From Kangiella taiwanensis (GTDB lineage: Bacteria; Pseudomonadota; Gammaproteobacteria; Enterobacterales; Kangiellaceae): a stretch of DNA of 64,000 nucleotides. A program made the position numbers and the translations under genes. This document shows positions 25,798 to 34,800 of the stretch, in pieces (position 1 is the first letter of the stretch; each line of letters starts with the position of its first letter). The stretch is taken from contig NZ_JAHCLT010000003.1 of NCBI RefSeq assembly GCF_020005165.1, forward strand, positions 496,001-560,000, written 5' to 3'. A model generated the notes under the pieces. It was given only the letters and a program-made list of their open reading frames with translations, was not told where the DNA came from and made no database searches.

Positions 25798-27714
25798 CTA
25801 TGAGCTCTCTTTGTTAGTGATTGCGCTAGAAGAACCTTCTCGCACATCTTCTTTCTCGTCGTTTTCTTCCTCTTCAAGCGATACTGGCGTATTCCAAGCT
25901 CGGCGCATTGCCTTGGAATCTCTCTGATCGGCTTTTAATACCGCTTCCAGCATTTCAGCTCGCTCAGCAGCCTTAATCACGTACTGCTTGTCGCCCCACA
26001 ACTCGGCCAGTTCTTCTAGGTGCTGCGAGTCATAATGATAAAACGCTGTAGCAGTACGGTGAGCTTGATACTTTCGATAGCCAAGCCCCATCAACGCTTC
26101 TCGTCCTAAAATCACAGCCGAACCCAATGTTTCCCGCATCACAAAGTCAGCGCCAGCACGCTTTTGTTCATAAGCTTCACGGCGACCTTTAGCTCGCGAA
26201 TAAATTTTTAAGTGAGGGAAATGTTTGTGGCACAGATCAATCACTTTCAAAGTTTTCTCTTGATTACCCACAGCGATGACCATCATCTTGGCATCATCTG
26301 CACCAGCGGCTCGTAAGACTTCTTCGTTAGTCACGTCACCATAGTAGGCTTTAGTGCCAAACTTTTTAACTAGATCAATTTGCACAGCATCGTACTCCAA
26401 TAACGTCGTATCGAAGCCTTGAGAACGCAAAATGCGCGATACAATCTGACCAAAACGACCATAGCCTGCAACGATCACTGGAGTTTCACCGTCATCCACT
26501 TTGTCGAACTCTCGGCGCTCTTTACCAAACGATAGACGAGGAATGATCAGCTTTTCACAAACAATCAGCAACACAGGCGTCAGAGCCATTGAGAGAGCAA
26601 CCACAACCGTTAATAAAGAAATAATGTCGTTACTCAACACTCCATTCTGAGAAGCAAAGCTAAACAATACAAAAGCGAACTCACCGCCTTGTGCTAGCGC
26701 AAAAGAAAACAGCATGTTCTCAATGAGAGACATCTTGAATTGCTTCGCCAAAATCATCAAGACAATGATTTTTATCGCAATTAAAGCCACCAGTAAGAAC
26801 AAAATCAACCACGGCGACTGCATCAATACTTCCAAATTAATACTGGCACCTACCGTGATAAAAAACAGCCCTAAAAGTAAACTTTTAAACGTTACCAGCC
26901 CGACCTCAAGCTCATGGCGGTACTCACTTTCAGCTAAGACCACACCCGCTAAAAAAGCGCCCAACGCAGGCGATAAGCCGACTTTTTGCATAGCTATGGT
27001 AATACTCAAAACCAGTAGCAGTGACGTCGCGATAAAAATTTCACGAAGACCCGTTCGGGCAATCCAGTTAAAGATTGGGCGCACGAGGTAACGTCCAATT
27101 AGAATAATTCCACTGATGACGGCGAAAACCAATGCCGCCTGTTGCCATGCTTCGAGTTCAGTGTGCCCAACGGACTGTGAGCTCTCCACCGGAAGCGTTG
27201 CCAATAAAGGCAATAGCGTTAACATTGGGATCACGGCGATATCTTGAAACAACAGCACCGAGAATGCGGATTTTCCAGCATCCGTTCTGAGCAAATCCTT
27301 TTCTGACAAGGTTTGTAATACGATGGCGGTTGAAGACAAAGCTAGAATCATGCCGATAGCCAAAGCCATTTTCCAATGCAAATCAAACGCCAAGGCCAAT
27401 AGCGTTAGTAAAATCATGGTAATAACGACTTGCAAACCACCTAAGCCCAGAATAGGCATTCGCATATTCCACAGCTTTTTAGGCTGAAGTTCGAGGCCAA
27501 TCAAAAATAACATCATAACCACACCGAATTCAGCGAAATGCATGATGTCAGTAACGTCTTGGCCAACCAACCCCAGAGCAAAAGGACCAATGATAATGCC
27601 CGCAATTAAATACCCTAAAACCGAGCCCAAGCCCAACTGCTTAGCGATTGGAACACCAACAACGGCTGCTAGTAAAAAGACGAAAGCTTGATAGAGAAAC
27701 CCCGCTTCTTCCAT
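25798..27714 (-). CDS. kefB: Glutathione-gated K+/H+ antiporter, KefB/KefC type
   Basis: A CPA2 cation/proton antiporter of 638 residues. The ATG at 27714 has an excellent AGGAGG site; the longest frame adds 26 residues overlapping kefG. The first 390 residues form about 12 helices with LGSVLGYLIAGIIIGP and ALSSTAIVLQTL. The soluble part holds a TrkA-N/RCK domain (VIVAGYGRFGQIVSRIL) that binds NAD or glutathione adducts in relatives. A charged, low-complexity C-terminus follows. KefB/C excrete K+ and acidify the cytoplasm to protect from electrophiles. KefB versus KefC cannot be separated here. Confidence 0.9.
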   Translation of the reverse strand: MEEAGFLYQAFVFLLAAVVGVPIAKQLGLGSVLGYLIAGIIIGPFALGLVGQDVTDIMHFAEFGVVMMLFLIGLELQPKKLWNMRMPILGLGGLQVVITMILLTLLALAFDLHWKMALAIGMILALSSTAIVLQTLSEKDLLRTDAGKSAFSVLLFQDIAVIPMLTLLPLLATLPVESSQSVGHTELEAWQQAALVFAVISGIILIGRYLVRPIFNWIARTGLREIFIATSLLLVLSITIAMQKVGLSPALGAFLAGVVLAESEYRHELEVGLVTFKSLLLGLFFITVGASINLEVLMQSPWLILFLLVALIAIKIIVLMILAKQFKMSLIENMLFSFALAQGGEFAFVLFSFASQNGVLSNDIISLLTVVVALSMALTPVLLIVCEKLIIPRLSFGKERREFDKVDDGETPVIVAGYGRFGQIVSRILRSQGFDTTLLEYDAVQIDLVKKFGTKAYYGDVTNEEVLRAAGADDAKMMVIAVGNQEKTLKVIDLCHKHFPHLKIYSRAKGRREAYEQKRAGADFVMRETLGSAVILGREALMGLGYRKYQAHRTATAFYHYDSQHLEELAELWGDKQYVIKAAERAEMLEAVLKADQRDSKAMRRAWNTPVSLEEEENDEKEDVREGSSSAITNKESS

Positions 27715-27715
27715 G

Positions 27716-28297
27716 CTAAGCCTCCTTATCCTGGTCGTCTTGCTCGACTTCGAGTAAACCAAGCGACTGCACAACAGAGTCAACATAATCACGGTAGCGC
27801 TGGGCTTCTTTTTCTACAGCACTGTGACTGATAGTTTCAGCCTCATACATGATAAATGGTTCGACAAAGTTCATACCGCAGAAATCAGCGGTTTGTTCAA
27901 AGGGTCTCAGAAGTTCAGTGGTAGAGAAATTATTAAAACCATGCGGTGTATAACTCTCCTTTGCTGCTCCTGCCGTAATTGCATTAAGCCAGTGACGCCC
28001 CGCAAGTTGATAACCACCTTCCCCATAAGCAAAACCTTCAGCGAGGACTAAATCCTGCCACTCTTTAAGTAATGAGGGTGAGCTATACCAATAGAATGGG
28101 TGCTGGAAAATCACCAAAGAATGCTCTAATAAAAGCTTTTGTTCACGTTTAATATCGACGAAATAGTCTGGATACTCTTCATACAGATCGTTGACTTTAA
28201 CGTAATCCAGATCTTTTATAGCCTCAAGCATTGCTTGGTTGGCCCAAGACTTCTCAAAAATTGGATGAACTAAATTCAGTAAAACTTGTGTGCTCAT
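27716..28297 (-). CDS. kefG: KefF/KefG-type NAD(P)H oxidoreductase, antiporter ancillary protein
   Basis: A 193-residue flavodoxin-fold quinone reductase family protein. Seen are VNDLYEEYPDYFVDI, the FQHPFYWYSSPSLLKEW block, AYGEGGYQLAGRHWL and the GAAKESYTPHG loop. In E. coli KefG and KefF bind the antiporter and are needed for full activity. It ends one base before the kefB start, confirming the pairing. The initial strand LLNLVHPIFEKS has a shortened phosphate loop as in KefG. Confidence 0.88.
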   Translation of the reverse strand: MSTQVLLNLVHPIFEKSWANQAMLEAIKDLDYVKVNDLYEEYPDYFVDIKREQKLLLEHSLVIFQHPFYWYSSPSLLKEWQDLVLAEGFAYGEGGYQLAGRHWLNAITAGAAKESYTPHGFNNFSTTELLRPFEQTADFCGMNFVEPFIMYEAETISHSAVEKEAQRYRDYVDSVVQSLGLLEVEQDDQDKEA

Positions 28298-28489
28298 TGA
28301 ATCCCAACGTTTTCGTTATAGTATCGAACAACAAACTGAAGAGTTGTATTCACATAATTATTGAGTCTACACAAGTTCGTATTAAAAAAGAAATTAAGAT
28401 TTAAGGTTAACTTGATGAATGATATGGGAAAAGGCTGAACAGAGAGGCCTAGTTAAAATCTCTACAAGCTAAAAATAGCAGGCAAAATA

Positions 28490-28509
28490 AAAGCGGCTAA
28501 AGCCGCTTT
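28490..28509 (-). terminator. Intrinsic terminator 350 bp past the NAD-kinase-like gene
   Basis: Minus-strand AAAGCGGC pairs with GCCGCTTT around a TTTA loop and is followed by TTATTTT. It is oriented to stop transcripts coming from 28859 onward. Confidence 0.7.
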
Positions 28510-28814
28510 CAATATAGGATGAGTCCGTCCCACAGTTTTCCGTTATCCAACCTTGGATGATACGTCCGTTTAATAAGTCCTAAATTATTATTCCTTAATC
28601 TATCGTTAGATAGTCGATTTGTAGATAGTGTGTTCTCCCTGAACACGGAAGATACTTTAACAAAAACTTTAATAGGAACAATGGACAAATTCATGAGGGA
28701 AAAGAAACTACCGCCTGAGAAACCACAAAAAAACATTTCATATCAACAGCTTACAAAATAAGCATTAAAAATACAGGTTAAATCGCTGGGTCTTTTCAGA
28801 ATATGCTCAAGCCC

Positions 28815-28834
28815 TTGTGCGAGATCTCGCACAA
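28815..28834. promoter_or_regulatory. Perfect 20-bp palindrome
   Basis: TTGTGCGAGATCTCGCACAA is its own reverse complement with no spacer; flanking GCCC and GGGC can extend it with bulges. It lies 25 bp beyond the NAD-kinase-like stop codon. It could be a protein-binding site or fold as RNA; function not known. Confidence 0.45.
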
Positions 28835-28858
28835 AACAATGGGCAAATGACTTAGTTT

Positions 28859-30010
28859 TTACGAACTCTCGATGCCAACAGGATATAAAACGAAGTCTTC
28901 ATAACCCGTTATAACACGGATCACACCGGCCAAACGTTGGTTTTGCTCACTATCATCGCTATCGACTATCAACGGCTTACCATCCAACTCTTTGAGTTTG
29001 GTTTTAGTGGCAATAATGAAAATATCGTCCTTATCGAGTTGAGACAGCACTTTCGCACTGATTTGCTGGTTGCCTCGACCGATAATGTGGCCTTGACCGC
29101 CGATGACCGTAATGACTAGTTTAACCTTCCCTTGATGCCGAGACTGCAACTCTAAAATATCTGCCTCAGTCATGTCATTAGCGATAACCTCACCACCATG
29201 CACACAATCGATACCCAGTAGCGTGTTCTCTAGCCCCAGAGTCTCCATCAAAAAAGCGCAAGTAGAGCCAGAACCAATTAAGTAATAATCGTCCTGCTCC
29301 ATGTTATCAACAATGTAATCCGCGATATCTTGCAGCACCAACTCCTCTACTTCACGACCACCAGACTTGGTGGCTTGAATATAGCGGTGCTCAGCCGGTA
29401 CCTGCATTTCACCGTATTGCTTTGCCCGAACCACTCCTTCTCGGAAAGCCTCTTCATCAATATCCATGACCGAGGTTTCAAGCAGACTGACCAACTCTTT
29501 GTTGATCATTTTTTCGATCACCAGCCCCGCTGCATGCGGTGTCACAGCATAAACACCTGAGTGGATTTTGACACCTGCAGGAATTCCTAACACAGGCACA
29601 GCACCATCAACTGCCTCATAAATGTTCCTTGCCGTACCGTCACCACCGGCAAACAACAGAACATCAATGCTACTATCACCATTATGCTTTTGATCTTGCC
29701 TCAACATACTGCGCGCTGCGGCAATCGTATCCTCATGAGTTGAAGGCTCTTGGCTTTGATGTACCACGTCGAACTGAAAGCCCATCTCTTGTAATAGGTT
29801 CTCACCCATGTCTCCAGAAGCCGTTAAGATCCTTAACTCAGAGCGATATGGCTCCAAGCTTTCTAAAGCCACGCGAGCTCGCTCAACGGCTTGAGGTTTA
29901 GCGCCTCGGGCAAATGCTTCAGTGCGAATCGCTTCGCCATCACTACCTTTCAGACCGACTTTGCCGCCGATCCCAGCAAAAGGGTTAATAATGAAACCTA
30001 AAGTAAACAT
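28859..30010 (-). CDS. ATP-NAD kinase family protein (AcoX-like)
   Basis: A 383-residue member of the PpnK-like superfamily. The LGFIINPFAGIGGKVGLKGS start, the kinase motif LLFAGGDGTARNI and GIPAGVKIHSGVYA are seen; the C-terminal part (VITVIGGQGHIIGRGNQQIS) is particular to this longer branch. Whether it phosphorylates NAD or another diphosphonucleotide or lipid-like substrate is not known. Its start overlaps the end of epmC by 13 bp. Confidence 0.85.
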   Translation of the reverse strand: MFTLGFIINPFAGIGGKVGLKGSDGEAIRTEAFARGAKPQAVERARVALESLEPYRSELRILTASGDMGENLLQEMGFQFDVVHQSQEPSTHEDTIAAARSMLRQDQKHNGDSSIDVLLFAGGDGTARNIYEAVDGAVPVLGIPAGVKIHSGVYAVTPHAAGLVIEKMINKELVSLLETSVMDIDEEAFREGVVRAKQYGEMQVPAEHRYIQATKSGGREVEELVLQDIADYIVDNMEQDDYYLIGSGSTCAFLMETLGLENTLLGIDCVHGGEVIANDMTEADILELQSRHQGKVKLVITVIGGQGHIIGRGNQQISAKVLSQLDKDDIFIIATKTKLKELDGKPLIVDSDDSEQNQRLAGVIRVITGYEDFVLYPVGIESS

Positions 30011-30576
30011 GTGCTTTTGTGTGGAGTTTGAATGGGTTGGTGATTACGGTACATACAGCTTAACATCTGAATCATACCTAATGCTCGCAAAGGAAATCCA
30101 AGCGAGATGTAAGCGACTAACTGCTGATGGACGCGATCTCGGAAGTTCTCAGCATCATGGCGAGCTTCTACGCCTCCGTCAAGATTATCAACACTGATGC
30201 GGAATGGAATTCCAGCCGCCAAACTGAACGCCCATTCTAACGCTTGTGGCTTAGCCTCGACTTCAAAAAACAAGGCTTGTTGCTGCAAAGAGCGACCATC
30301 GGGCTCATACCAATAGCCATAGTCATTAAGTTTTCGTCGCTTTTCCCCAGCAATACACCAGTGAGCAATTTCATGAAGTGCGCTAGAGAAATAGTCATGC
30401 GTTGAGAATATGGTCGCAGGGTTACCGTCTTGGCTCGCCTGATAAAAAGGTTCATCAGCGCCTGGCTTGAGTATCGTATGATATTCAGCAAAAGCCTGAT
30501 TGAAGCACTCAGCTAAGTGCTGAACACAGTGAACGGGAGTCTTTGATGTTTGTAAAGGCGCGCGCTCAAATAACAT
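29998..30576 (-). CDS. epmC: Elongation factor P hydroxylase
   Basis: EpmC hydroxylates the beta-lysylated lysine of EF-P, the last step of its modification. The 192-residue protein has the metal-binding HEIAHWCIAGEKRR motif, then LNDYGYWYEPDGRS and VEAKPQALEW, all typical of the YfcM family. epmA and epmB are not in the window. It is 3 bp after prmB, placing two translation-factor modifiers together. Confidence 0.93.
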   Translation of the reverse strand: MLFERAPLQTSKTPVHCVQHLAECFNQAFAEYHTILKPGADEPFYQASQDGNPATIFSTHDYFSSALHEIAHWCIAGEKRRKLNDYGYWYEPDGRSLQQQALFFEVEAKPQALEWAFSLAAGIPFRISVDNLDGGVEARHDAENFRDRVHQQLVAYISLGFPLRALGMIQMLSCMYRNHQPIQTPHKSTCLL

Positions 30577-30579
30577 GAA

Positions 30580-31494
30580 CTAACTAAAATGTTCCAATAG
30601 TTGCTTTTTCGTCAATACAAAAACGCCGTCGCCACCCTGCTCAAACTCTATCCAGTGGAAGTCCACTTCAGGGAATGTTTCTTCTAATGCAGGCCAACTA
30701 TTGCCGACTTCGACAATCAACACACCTTGTTCTGTGAGATAGTGGCTCGCCGTTTCTAAAATCTGACGCGTAATATCCAGCCCATCATTACCTGAGCCTA
30801 AGCCAATTTCTGGTTCGTGATGATATTCTTGCGGCATGTCTGCTAGGTCTTCAGCATCAACGTAGGGTGGATTAGAGACGATAAGGTCAAACTGCTCACC
30901 TTCCAAACCATCAAACAAATCAGACTGAACCGCTCTGGCTTTGTGGTACAAGCCTAATCGTTCAATATTAATTTCGGCAACGGTTAGTGCATCTTCAGAG
31001 ATGTCTGACATCACCACCTCTGCGTCATCGATAAAAGCTGCAATTGCCAAACCGATACAGCCGCTGCCACAACATAAATCCAATATTTTAGGATTATCAG
31101 CTTCTAGCCAAGGGTAAAAATCATTATGGATAAGCTCAGCAATCGGCGAGCGAGGTACCAACACACGCTCATCGACAAAGAACTCCAACCCAGCGAAGTA
31201 CGCCTTATTAGTAATGAATGCCAATGGTTTTCGCTGTGTCACTCGAGTTTTGATAGCATGAATTAAATGCTTTTTCTCTTCAGGCAGAACCTTCGCGCCA
31301 AGCATGCTTTGCGGGTAATCTGATGGTAAATCAAGCATTTGCAACACAACTGCAACAGCTTCGTCCCACGGATTATCAGTTCCATGACCGAAATAAAGGT
31401 CTGCTTGATGGAATTGAGTCGCGGCAAAGCGTACGAAGTCAGCAATACTGCTTAATTCAAGCTCAGCCTGCTGATAAATATCTTGCTCACTCAT
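30580..31494 (-). CDS. prmB: Ribosomal protein uL3 glutamine N5-methyltransferase
   Basis: A 304-residue HemK-family SAM methyltransferase. The SAM site ILDLCCGSGCIGLA and the catalytic NPPYV tetrad (SNPPYVDAEDL) are visible, with the PrmB-type N-terminal helical domain. It methylates the side-chain amide of a glutamine in L3. Start ATG overlaps the plsC-like... stop context by 4 bp on the downstream side, so translation of the neighbours is coupled. Confidence 0.93.
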   Translation of the reverse strand: MSEQDIYQQAELELSSIADFVRFAATQFHQADLYFGHGTDNPWDEAVAVVLQMLDLPSDYPQSMLGAKVLPEEKKHLIHAIKTRVTQRKPLAFITNKAYFAGLEFFVDERVLVPRSPIAELIHNDFYPWLEADNPKILDLCCGSGCIGLAIAAFIDDAEVVMSDISEDALTVAEINIERLGLYHKARAVQSDLFDGLEGEQFDLIVSNPPYVDAEDLADMPQEYHHEPEIGLGSGNDGLDITRQILETASHYLTEQGVLIVEVGNSWPALEETFPEVDFHWIEFEQGGDGVFVLTKKQLLEHFS

Positions 31495-32309
31495 GGTGCT
31501 ACCTCGTCCTGCTGCTGGCGTAACATGCTGTATAAGGAATTATATACTAATTCTGTCAATTCGTTGCGATCGGCTACCCCAAAGTCACGACAATCAATCG
31601 CTTTTCCAACTTTAACAGTAACGCTTTGATTAAGTCGCATTTGTAACCACTTTTTATTTGGCAACACCTTATAAATATCTTCAATCGCCACTGGGATAAT
31701 CAGCGCATTGGTATCAATCGCTAAACGTATCGCGCCTTTTTTTAGCGGATAAAGCTTCCCATCGCTGGAACGTGTTCCTTCTGGGAACATGCAAATTCTG
31801 ATGCCACTTTCCATTTTATCTTTAGCAATCGACAGATCTTTAATCGCCTGTTGACGGTTTTGGCGATCAATTGACAAGATTTCCGCCGTTTTCATGGCTC
31901 TCGACAGTAAGGGTATCTTGAACAATTCTTTCTTAGAAATCATGCGGATACTGCCGGGGAGCGCTGCAAAAATAAGCGGAATATCATAAGCACTAGAGTG
32001 ATTGGCCACGATAATAACGCGTCTACCAGGCTCAGCCTCTGCCTCCAAGTCACCTTCGAGCGTCCAGCGCAACCTGACCGCTTTGACCAGGCTAGTTCCC
32101 CAGCGGTAAATAATGCGGTCAATCTTTGGCCTAACGTGTTGTTTCGCGGCTTCGCTACGATTCATTAAGGCAGTCGTTAACGTGAGCAGACTGTATTTAC
32201 CAGTTGCCGCGATAGAAGCCAGAATGACCCACCAGGCTCTTAATAAGTTTGCTTTTTTAGGTTGTTGTTGGTTCAAAGCCGATGTCACACAAATGTCATA
32301 GAACCGCAA
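31491..32309 (-). CDS. plsC: 1-acyl-sn-glycerol-3-phosphate acyltransferase
   Basis: A lysophosphatidate acyltransferase (up to 272 residues) with the HX4D catalytic motif NHSSAYDIPLIF, the glycerophosphate-binding FPEGTRSSDGK block and VPVAIEDIYKVLP. One or two hydrophobic segments at the N-terminus anchor it. No ATG exists near the start: the longest frame begins at a TTG (32309), and GTG (32288) or another TTG a few codons later are alternatives, so the N-terminus is unsure. It overlaps prmB by 4 bp. Confidence 0.88.
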   Translation of the reverse strand: MRFYDICVTSALNQQQPKKANLLRAWWVILASIAATGKYSLLTLTTALMNRSEAAKQHVRPKIDRIIYRWGTSLVKAVRLRWTLEGDLEAEAEPGRRVIIVANHSSAYDIPLIFAALPGSIRMISKKELFKIPLLSRAMKTAEILSIDRQNRQQAIKDLSIAKDKMESGIRICMFPEGTRSSDGKLYPLKKGAIRLAIDTNALIIPVAIEDIYKVLPNKKWLQMRLNQSVTVKVGKAIDCRDFGVADRNELTELVYNSLYSMLRQQQDEVAP

Positions 32310-32356
32310 TGCTAGCTATTTTTAGCAAGGACTTCCAGTTTATTATTGGGAACCAT

Positions 32357-32836
32357 CTATTCAGGACTTCTAAAAACGACTTTTTGAGTGCGGTTATGCT
32401 TGTTATCAGAAGATAATGTCAGGCAACCGATAGACGATGTCGGAAAATATTGTGACTCACCATTTAGCCAGCCCGCCCATAGGTGTGAAACCAGTGGCAT
32501 GTGACTGATTAATAGGGTTGTGCCGGTCGTCACCTCTTCCACGTAGGGAATGGTTATCTCCGGGTTCGCTTCAGACTTAAGCAACGCTTCTGTGTCACGC
32601 TGCCACGAATAATTCACCTGTTGCCTGAATGCTTCCTCAAAAGTATCTGCCGTTTGCTGGGCTCGCAATATTGGGCTCACTAACAGAGTCTCAAGCTCTA
32701 GGCCATGCTCAAGCAAATAATCCGCGTACCAGTGAGCCATCAGCTTGATCTGCTGATGGCCTAACTCGGAAATCTGACGCTCGCCATTGATGTAGGGAGC
32801 GTCGCCATGCCGCATGATACTGATGTGTCGAGTCAT
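32357..32836 (-). CDS. sixA: Phosphohistidine phosphatase SixA
   Basis: A 159-residue histidine phosphatase with the catalytic RHGDA motif (His10), SPILRAQQTAD and the second His in LLISHMPLVSHL. SixA removes phosphate from phosphohistidine in phosphorelay or PTS proteins (NPr in E. coli). It is 18 bp downstream of the adenosine kinase gene. Confidence 0.9.
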   Translation of the reverse strand: MTRHISIMRHGDAPYINGERQISELGHQQIKLMAHWYADYLLEHGLELETLLVSPILRAQQTADTFEEAFRQQVNYSWQRDTEALLKSEANPEITIPYVEEVTTGTTLLISHMPLVSHLWAGWLNGESQYFPTSSIGCLTLSSDNKHNRTQKVVFRSPE

Positions 32837-32854
32837 AATAAACAGAGGCGATGC

Positions 32855-33865
32855 CTAGAGATTAAACTCTTTCTCAACAAACTGTTGCAGCTCTTTCACT
32901 GCTCCAGGTTTTAAGCGAGGGCCGAACTGAGTGACTAAATGTGCCGAAGCGAAACTTGCCAACTTACCGGCATCAGCCCAACTCAAACCGTTAGTGATAC
33001 CGTACATAAATGCACCTGCGAACATGTCGCCTGCACCATTGGTATCAACCGCTTTTACTTCAAAAGGCTCAATGGTTTGCACGCTTTCACCATCAAAGAA
33101 TAGCGATCCTTTCTTACCCAGTGTAATCACAACTTGCTTGGCCTGCTGTGACAAAATGGTTAAAGCTTTCTCGACCGTATCAACGCCTGTATATTCAAGT
33201 GCTTCATCGTCATTACAGAATAACAGATCAACACCGCCATCAAGGATCTGCTCTATTTCTGGCTTGAAAAAGCGAACCATATTCGGATCAGACAAAGTCG
33301 TCGCCACTTTAACGCCGTTCTCTCGCGCAAAATCACGAGCTTTTATCGCGGCGAGATGCGCGTCCGGCGAGCTTACGAGATAGCCTTCGATGTATAAATA
33401 CTGACTATCGGCAAGCGCTTCATAGTTAATATCTTGTTCCTTCAATTCACTGCTGATGCCTAAGAAGGTATTCATGGTGCGATCGGCATCAGGCGTGATC
33501 ATCACCAAACACTTACCTGTTGTACCGTGATTATCTTCAAGCTTGCTCAGCGTATTAGTCACGCCCGCTTCGTCTAGGTCATCCGAATAAAAAACACCGG
33601 CTTCGTCCTTCGCTACTTTGCACGAGTGGAACGCTTTGCCACCAAGCTGTGCTAAAGCGATAACGCTATTCGCTGCAGAACCACCTGAAGCTCGTTGGTG
33701 TATATTACCTTCTAAGTGCCCCAGTAAATAATCGTGGCGTTCTTCGTCAACCAAGGTCATGACGCCTTTTTCAACGCCCAATCGCTCTAGCTCTGTCTCA
33801 TTGACTTCAATTTCCACATCAACCAATGCATTACCTAGCGCATACAAGTCATATTTTTTTGTCAT
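32855..33865 (-). CDS. Adenosine kinase, PfkB family
   Basis: A ribokinase-fold sugar/nucleoside kinase. From the ATG at 33865 (MTKKYDLYALGNALVD) it has 336 residues; the longest frame adds five from an ATG without a ribosome binding site. Seen are the GGSAANSVIALAQLGG substrate segment and the DTNGAGDMFAGAF catalytic anion-hole motif with the catalytic Asp. Adenosine is the likely substrate by similarity to bacterial adenosine kinases annotated in marine gammaproteobacteria; other nucleosides or sugars are possible. Confidence 0.85.
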   Translation of the reverse strand: MTKKYDLYALGNALVDVEIEVNETELERLGVEKGVMTLVDEERHDYLLGHLEGNIHQRASGGSAANSVIALAQLGGKAFHSCKVAKDEAGVFYSDDLDEAGVTNTLSKLEDNHGTTGKCLVMITPDADRTMNTFLGISSELKEQDINYEALADSQYLYIEGYLVSSPDAHLAAIKARDFARENGVKVATTLSDPNMVRFFKPEIEQILDGGVDLLFCNDDEALEYTGVDTVEKALTILSQQAKQVVITLGKKGSLFFDGESVQTIEPFEVKAVDTNGAGDMFAGAFMYGITNGLSWADAGKLASFASAHLVTQFGPRLKPGAVKELQQFVEKEFNL

Positions 33866-33948
33866 CGTTAAAATCTTCATTAGAGTTTGCAGTGATTATG
33901 CTATAATTCACCTCAATATTAAACGTTAACCCGCTCTTGGTTTTGGCT

Positions 33949-34800
33949 ATGCCCGCACTCTTTGTTGACCAACTCACTGTTATAGACTTTGCTTTTTTCG
34001 ATATTCACCGTGGAATCGTCGGCGAGAGCTGGATCGTTGACCTTGTTTTAGAGGGTGAACTTGACGATCAAGGTATGGTTTTCGACTTCGGTGATGTCAA
34101 AAAGCGAATCAAGCAAGCAATTGACGCCACCGTTGATCATAAATTTGTCGTGCCCGCGGGAAGTCATCACGTCAACAGTGAAACCAATGAGCAAGGCGTT
34201 AAACTGACTTTAAGCGATACCTCGAACCATCGTTATTATCACCAGTCACCCGAACAGGCAATAGTTCTGCTGGATGCAGAAGAGGTCAGTATGGAAGCTG
34301 TGATAAAGGTCTTAAATAAGGCCTGCCTAGACGTCGTCCCGGGGAACGTTGCCAAGGTTCACCTGTCGTTGAGCACCGAAGATATCCAAGGCGATTATTA
34401 CCATTACGCCCATGGCCTAAAAAAGCACTTAGGCGACTGCCAGCGAATTGCGCACGGCCACCGCTCACAGATTCATATTTATGATAACGGCCAACGCAAT
34501 AAAGAGCTCGAAGCATTGTGGTGTGAAAAGTGGGAAGATATTTATATTGGTACGGAAGAAGACTTGGTTGAGCCTGAAGTTGAGAGCAGCGCTGACTATT
34601 ACCGCTTCGCCTACACCAGTGAGCAAGGATACTTTTCACTAGAACTGCCTAAAGCACGATGTCACTTGATGAAGAGTGATTCAACCGTAGAGCTTATCGC
34701 CAGTCATATTGCAAAACAGCTGAAAATCATAGAGCCACATGCCACGCTTCAAGTGAAAGCGTTTGAAGGTGTTAACAAAGGCGCTATCGCTAACGCTTAG
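33949..34800 (+). CDS. Two-repeat 6-pyruvoyl-tetrahydropterin synthase/QueD-like protein
   Basis: About 283 residues made of two PTPS-like halves. The first half keeps the GMVFDFGDVKKRIK strand-helix and the DHKFV segment but has no His-Gly-His site. The second half holds the zinc and catalytic set (YAHGL, GDCQRIAHGHRSQIHI) but lacks a DF-xx-K helix of normal form. Each half thus carries part of the usual active site. QueD makes 6-carboxytetrahydropterin for queuosine; whether this protein does so is open. The ATG at 33949 is preferred to a TTG four codons earlier. Its stop overlaps the asmA-like stop by 4 bp. Confidence 0.8.
   Translation: MPALFVDQLTVIDFAFFDIHRGIVGESWIVDLVLEGELDDQGMVFDFGDVKKRIKQAIDATVDHKFVVPAGSHHVNSETNEQGVKLTLSDTSNHRYYHQSPEQAIVLLDAEEVSMEAVIKVLNKACLDVVPGNVAKVHLSLSTEDIQGDYYHYAHGLKKHLGDCQRIAHGHRSQIHIYDNGQRNKELEALWCEKWEDIYIGTEEDLVEPEVESSADYYRFAYTSEQGYFSLELPKARCHLMKSDSTVELIASHIAKQLKIIEPHATLQVKAFEGVNKGAIANA

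Larger units (their letters stand above)
28298..28858. other. 561-bp gap with terminator, palindrome and no convincing gene
   Basis: It lies between kefG (start side) and the end of the NAD-kinase-like gene. It contains the minus-strand terminator at 28490-28509 and a perfect 20-bp palindrome at 28815-28834. A 75-codon minus-strand frame (28509-28736) has no family, composition or ribosome binding site support. A 26-codon plus-strand frame at 28681 follows AATAGGAACA. The terminator may end a long 3' UTR or a small RNA from the upstream minus-strand operon. Confidence 0.5.

Noticed and set aside
28509-28736. 75-codon minus-strand frame
   Set aside because: No ribosome binding site, no family, AT-rich composition unlike neighbouring genes; its stop falls at the terminator only by overlap.
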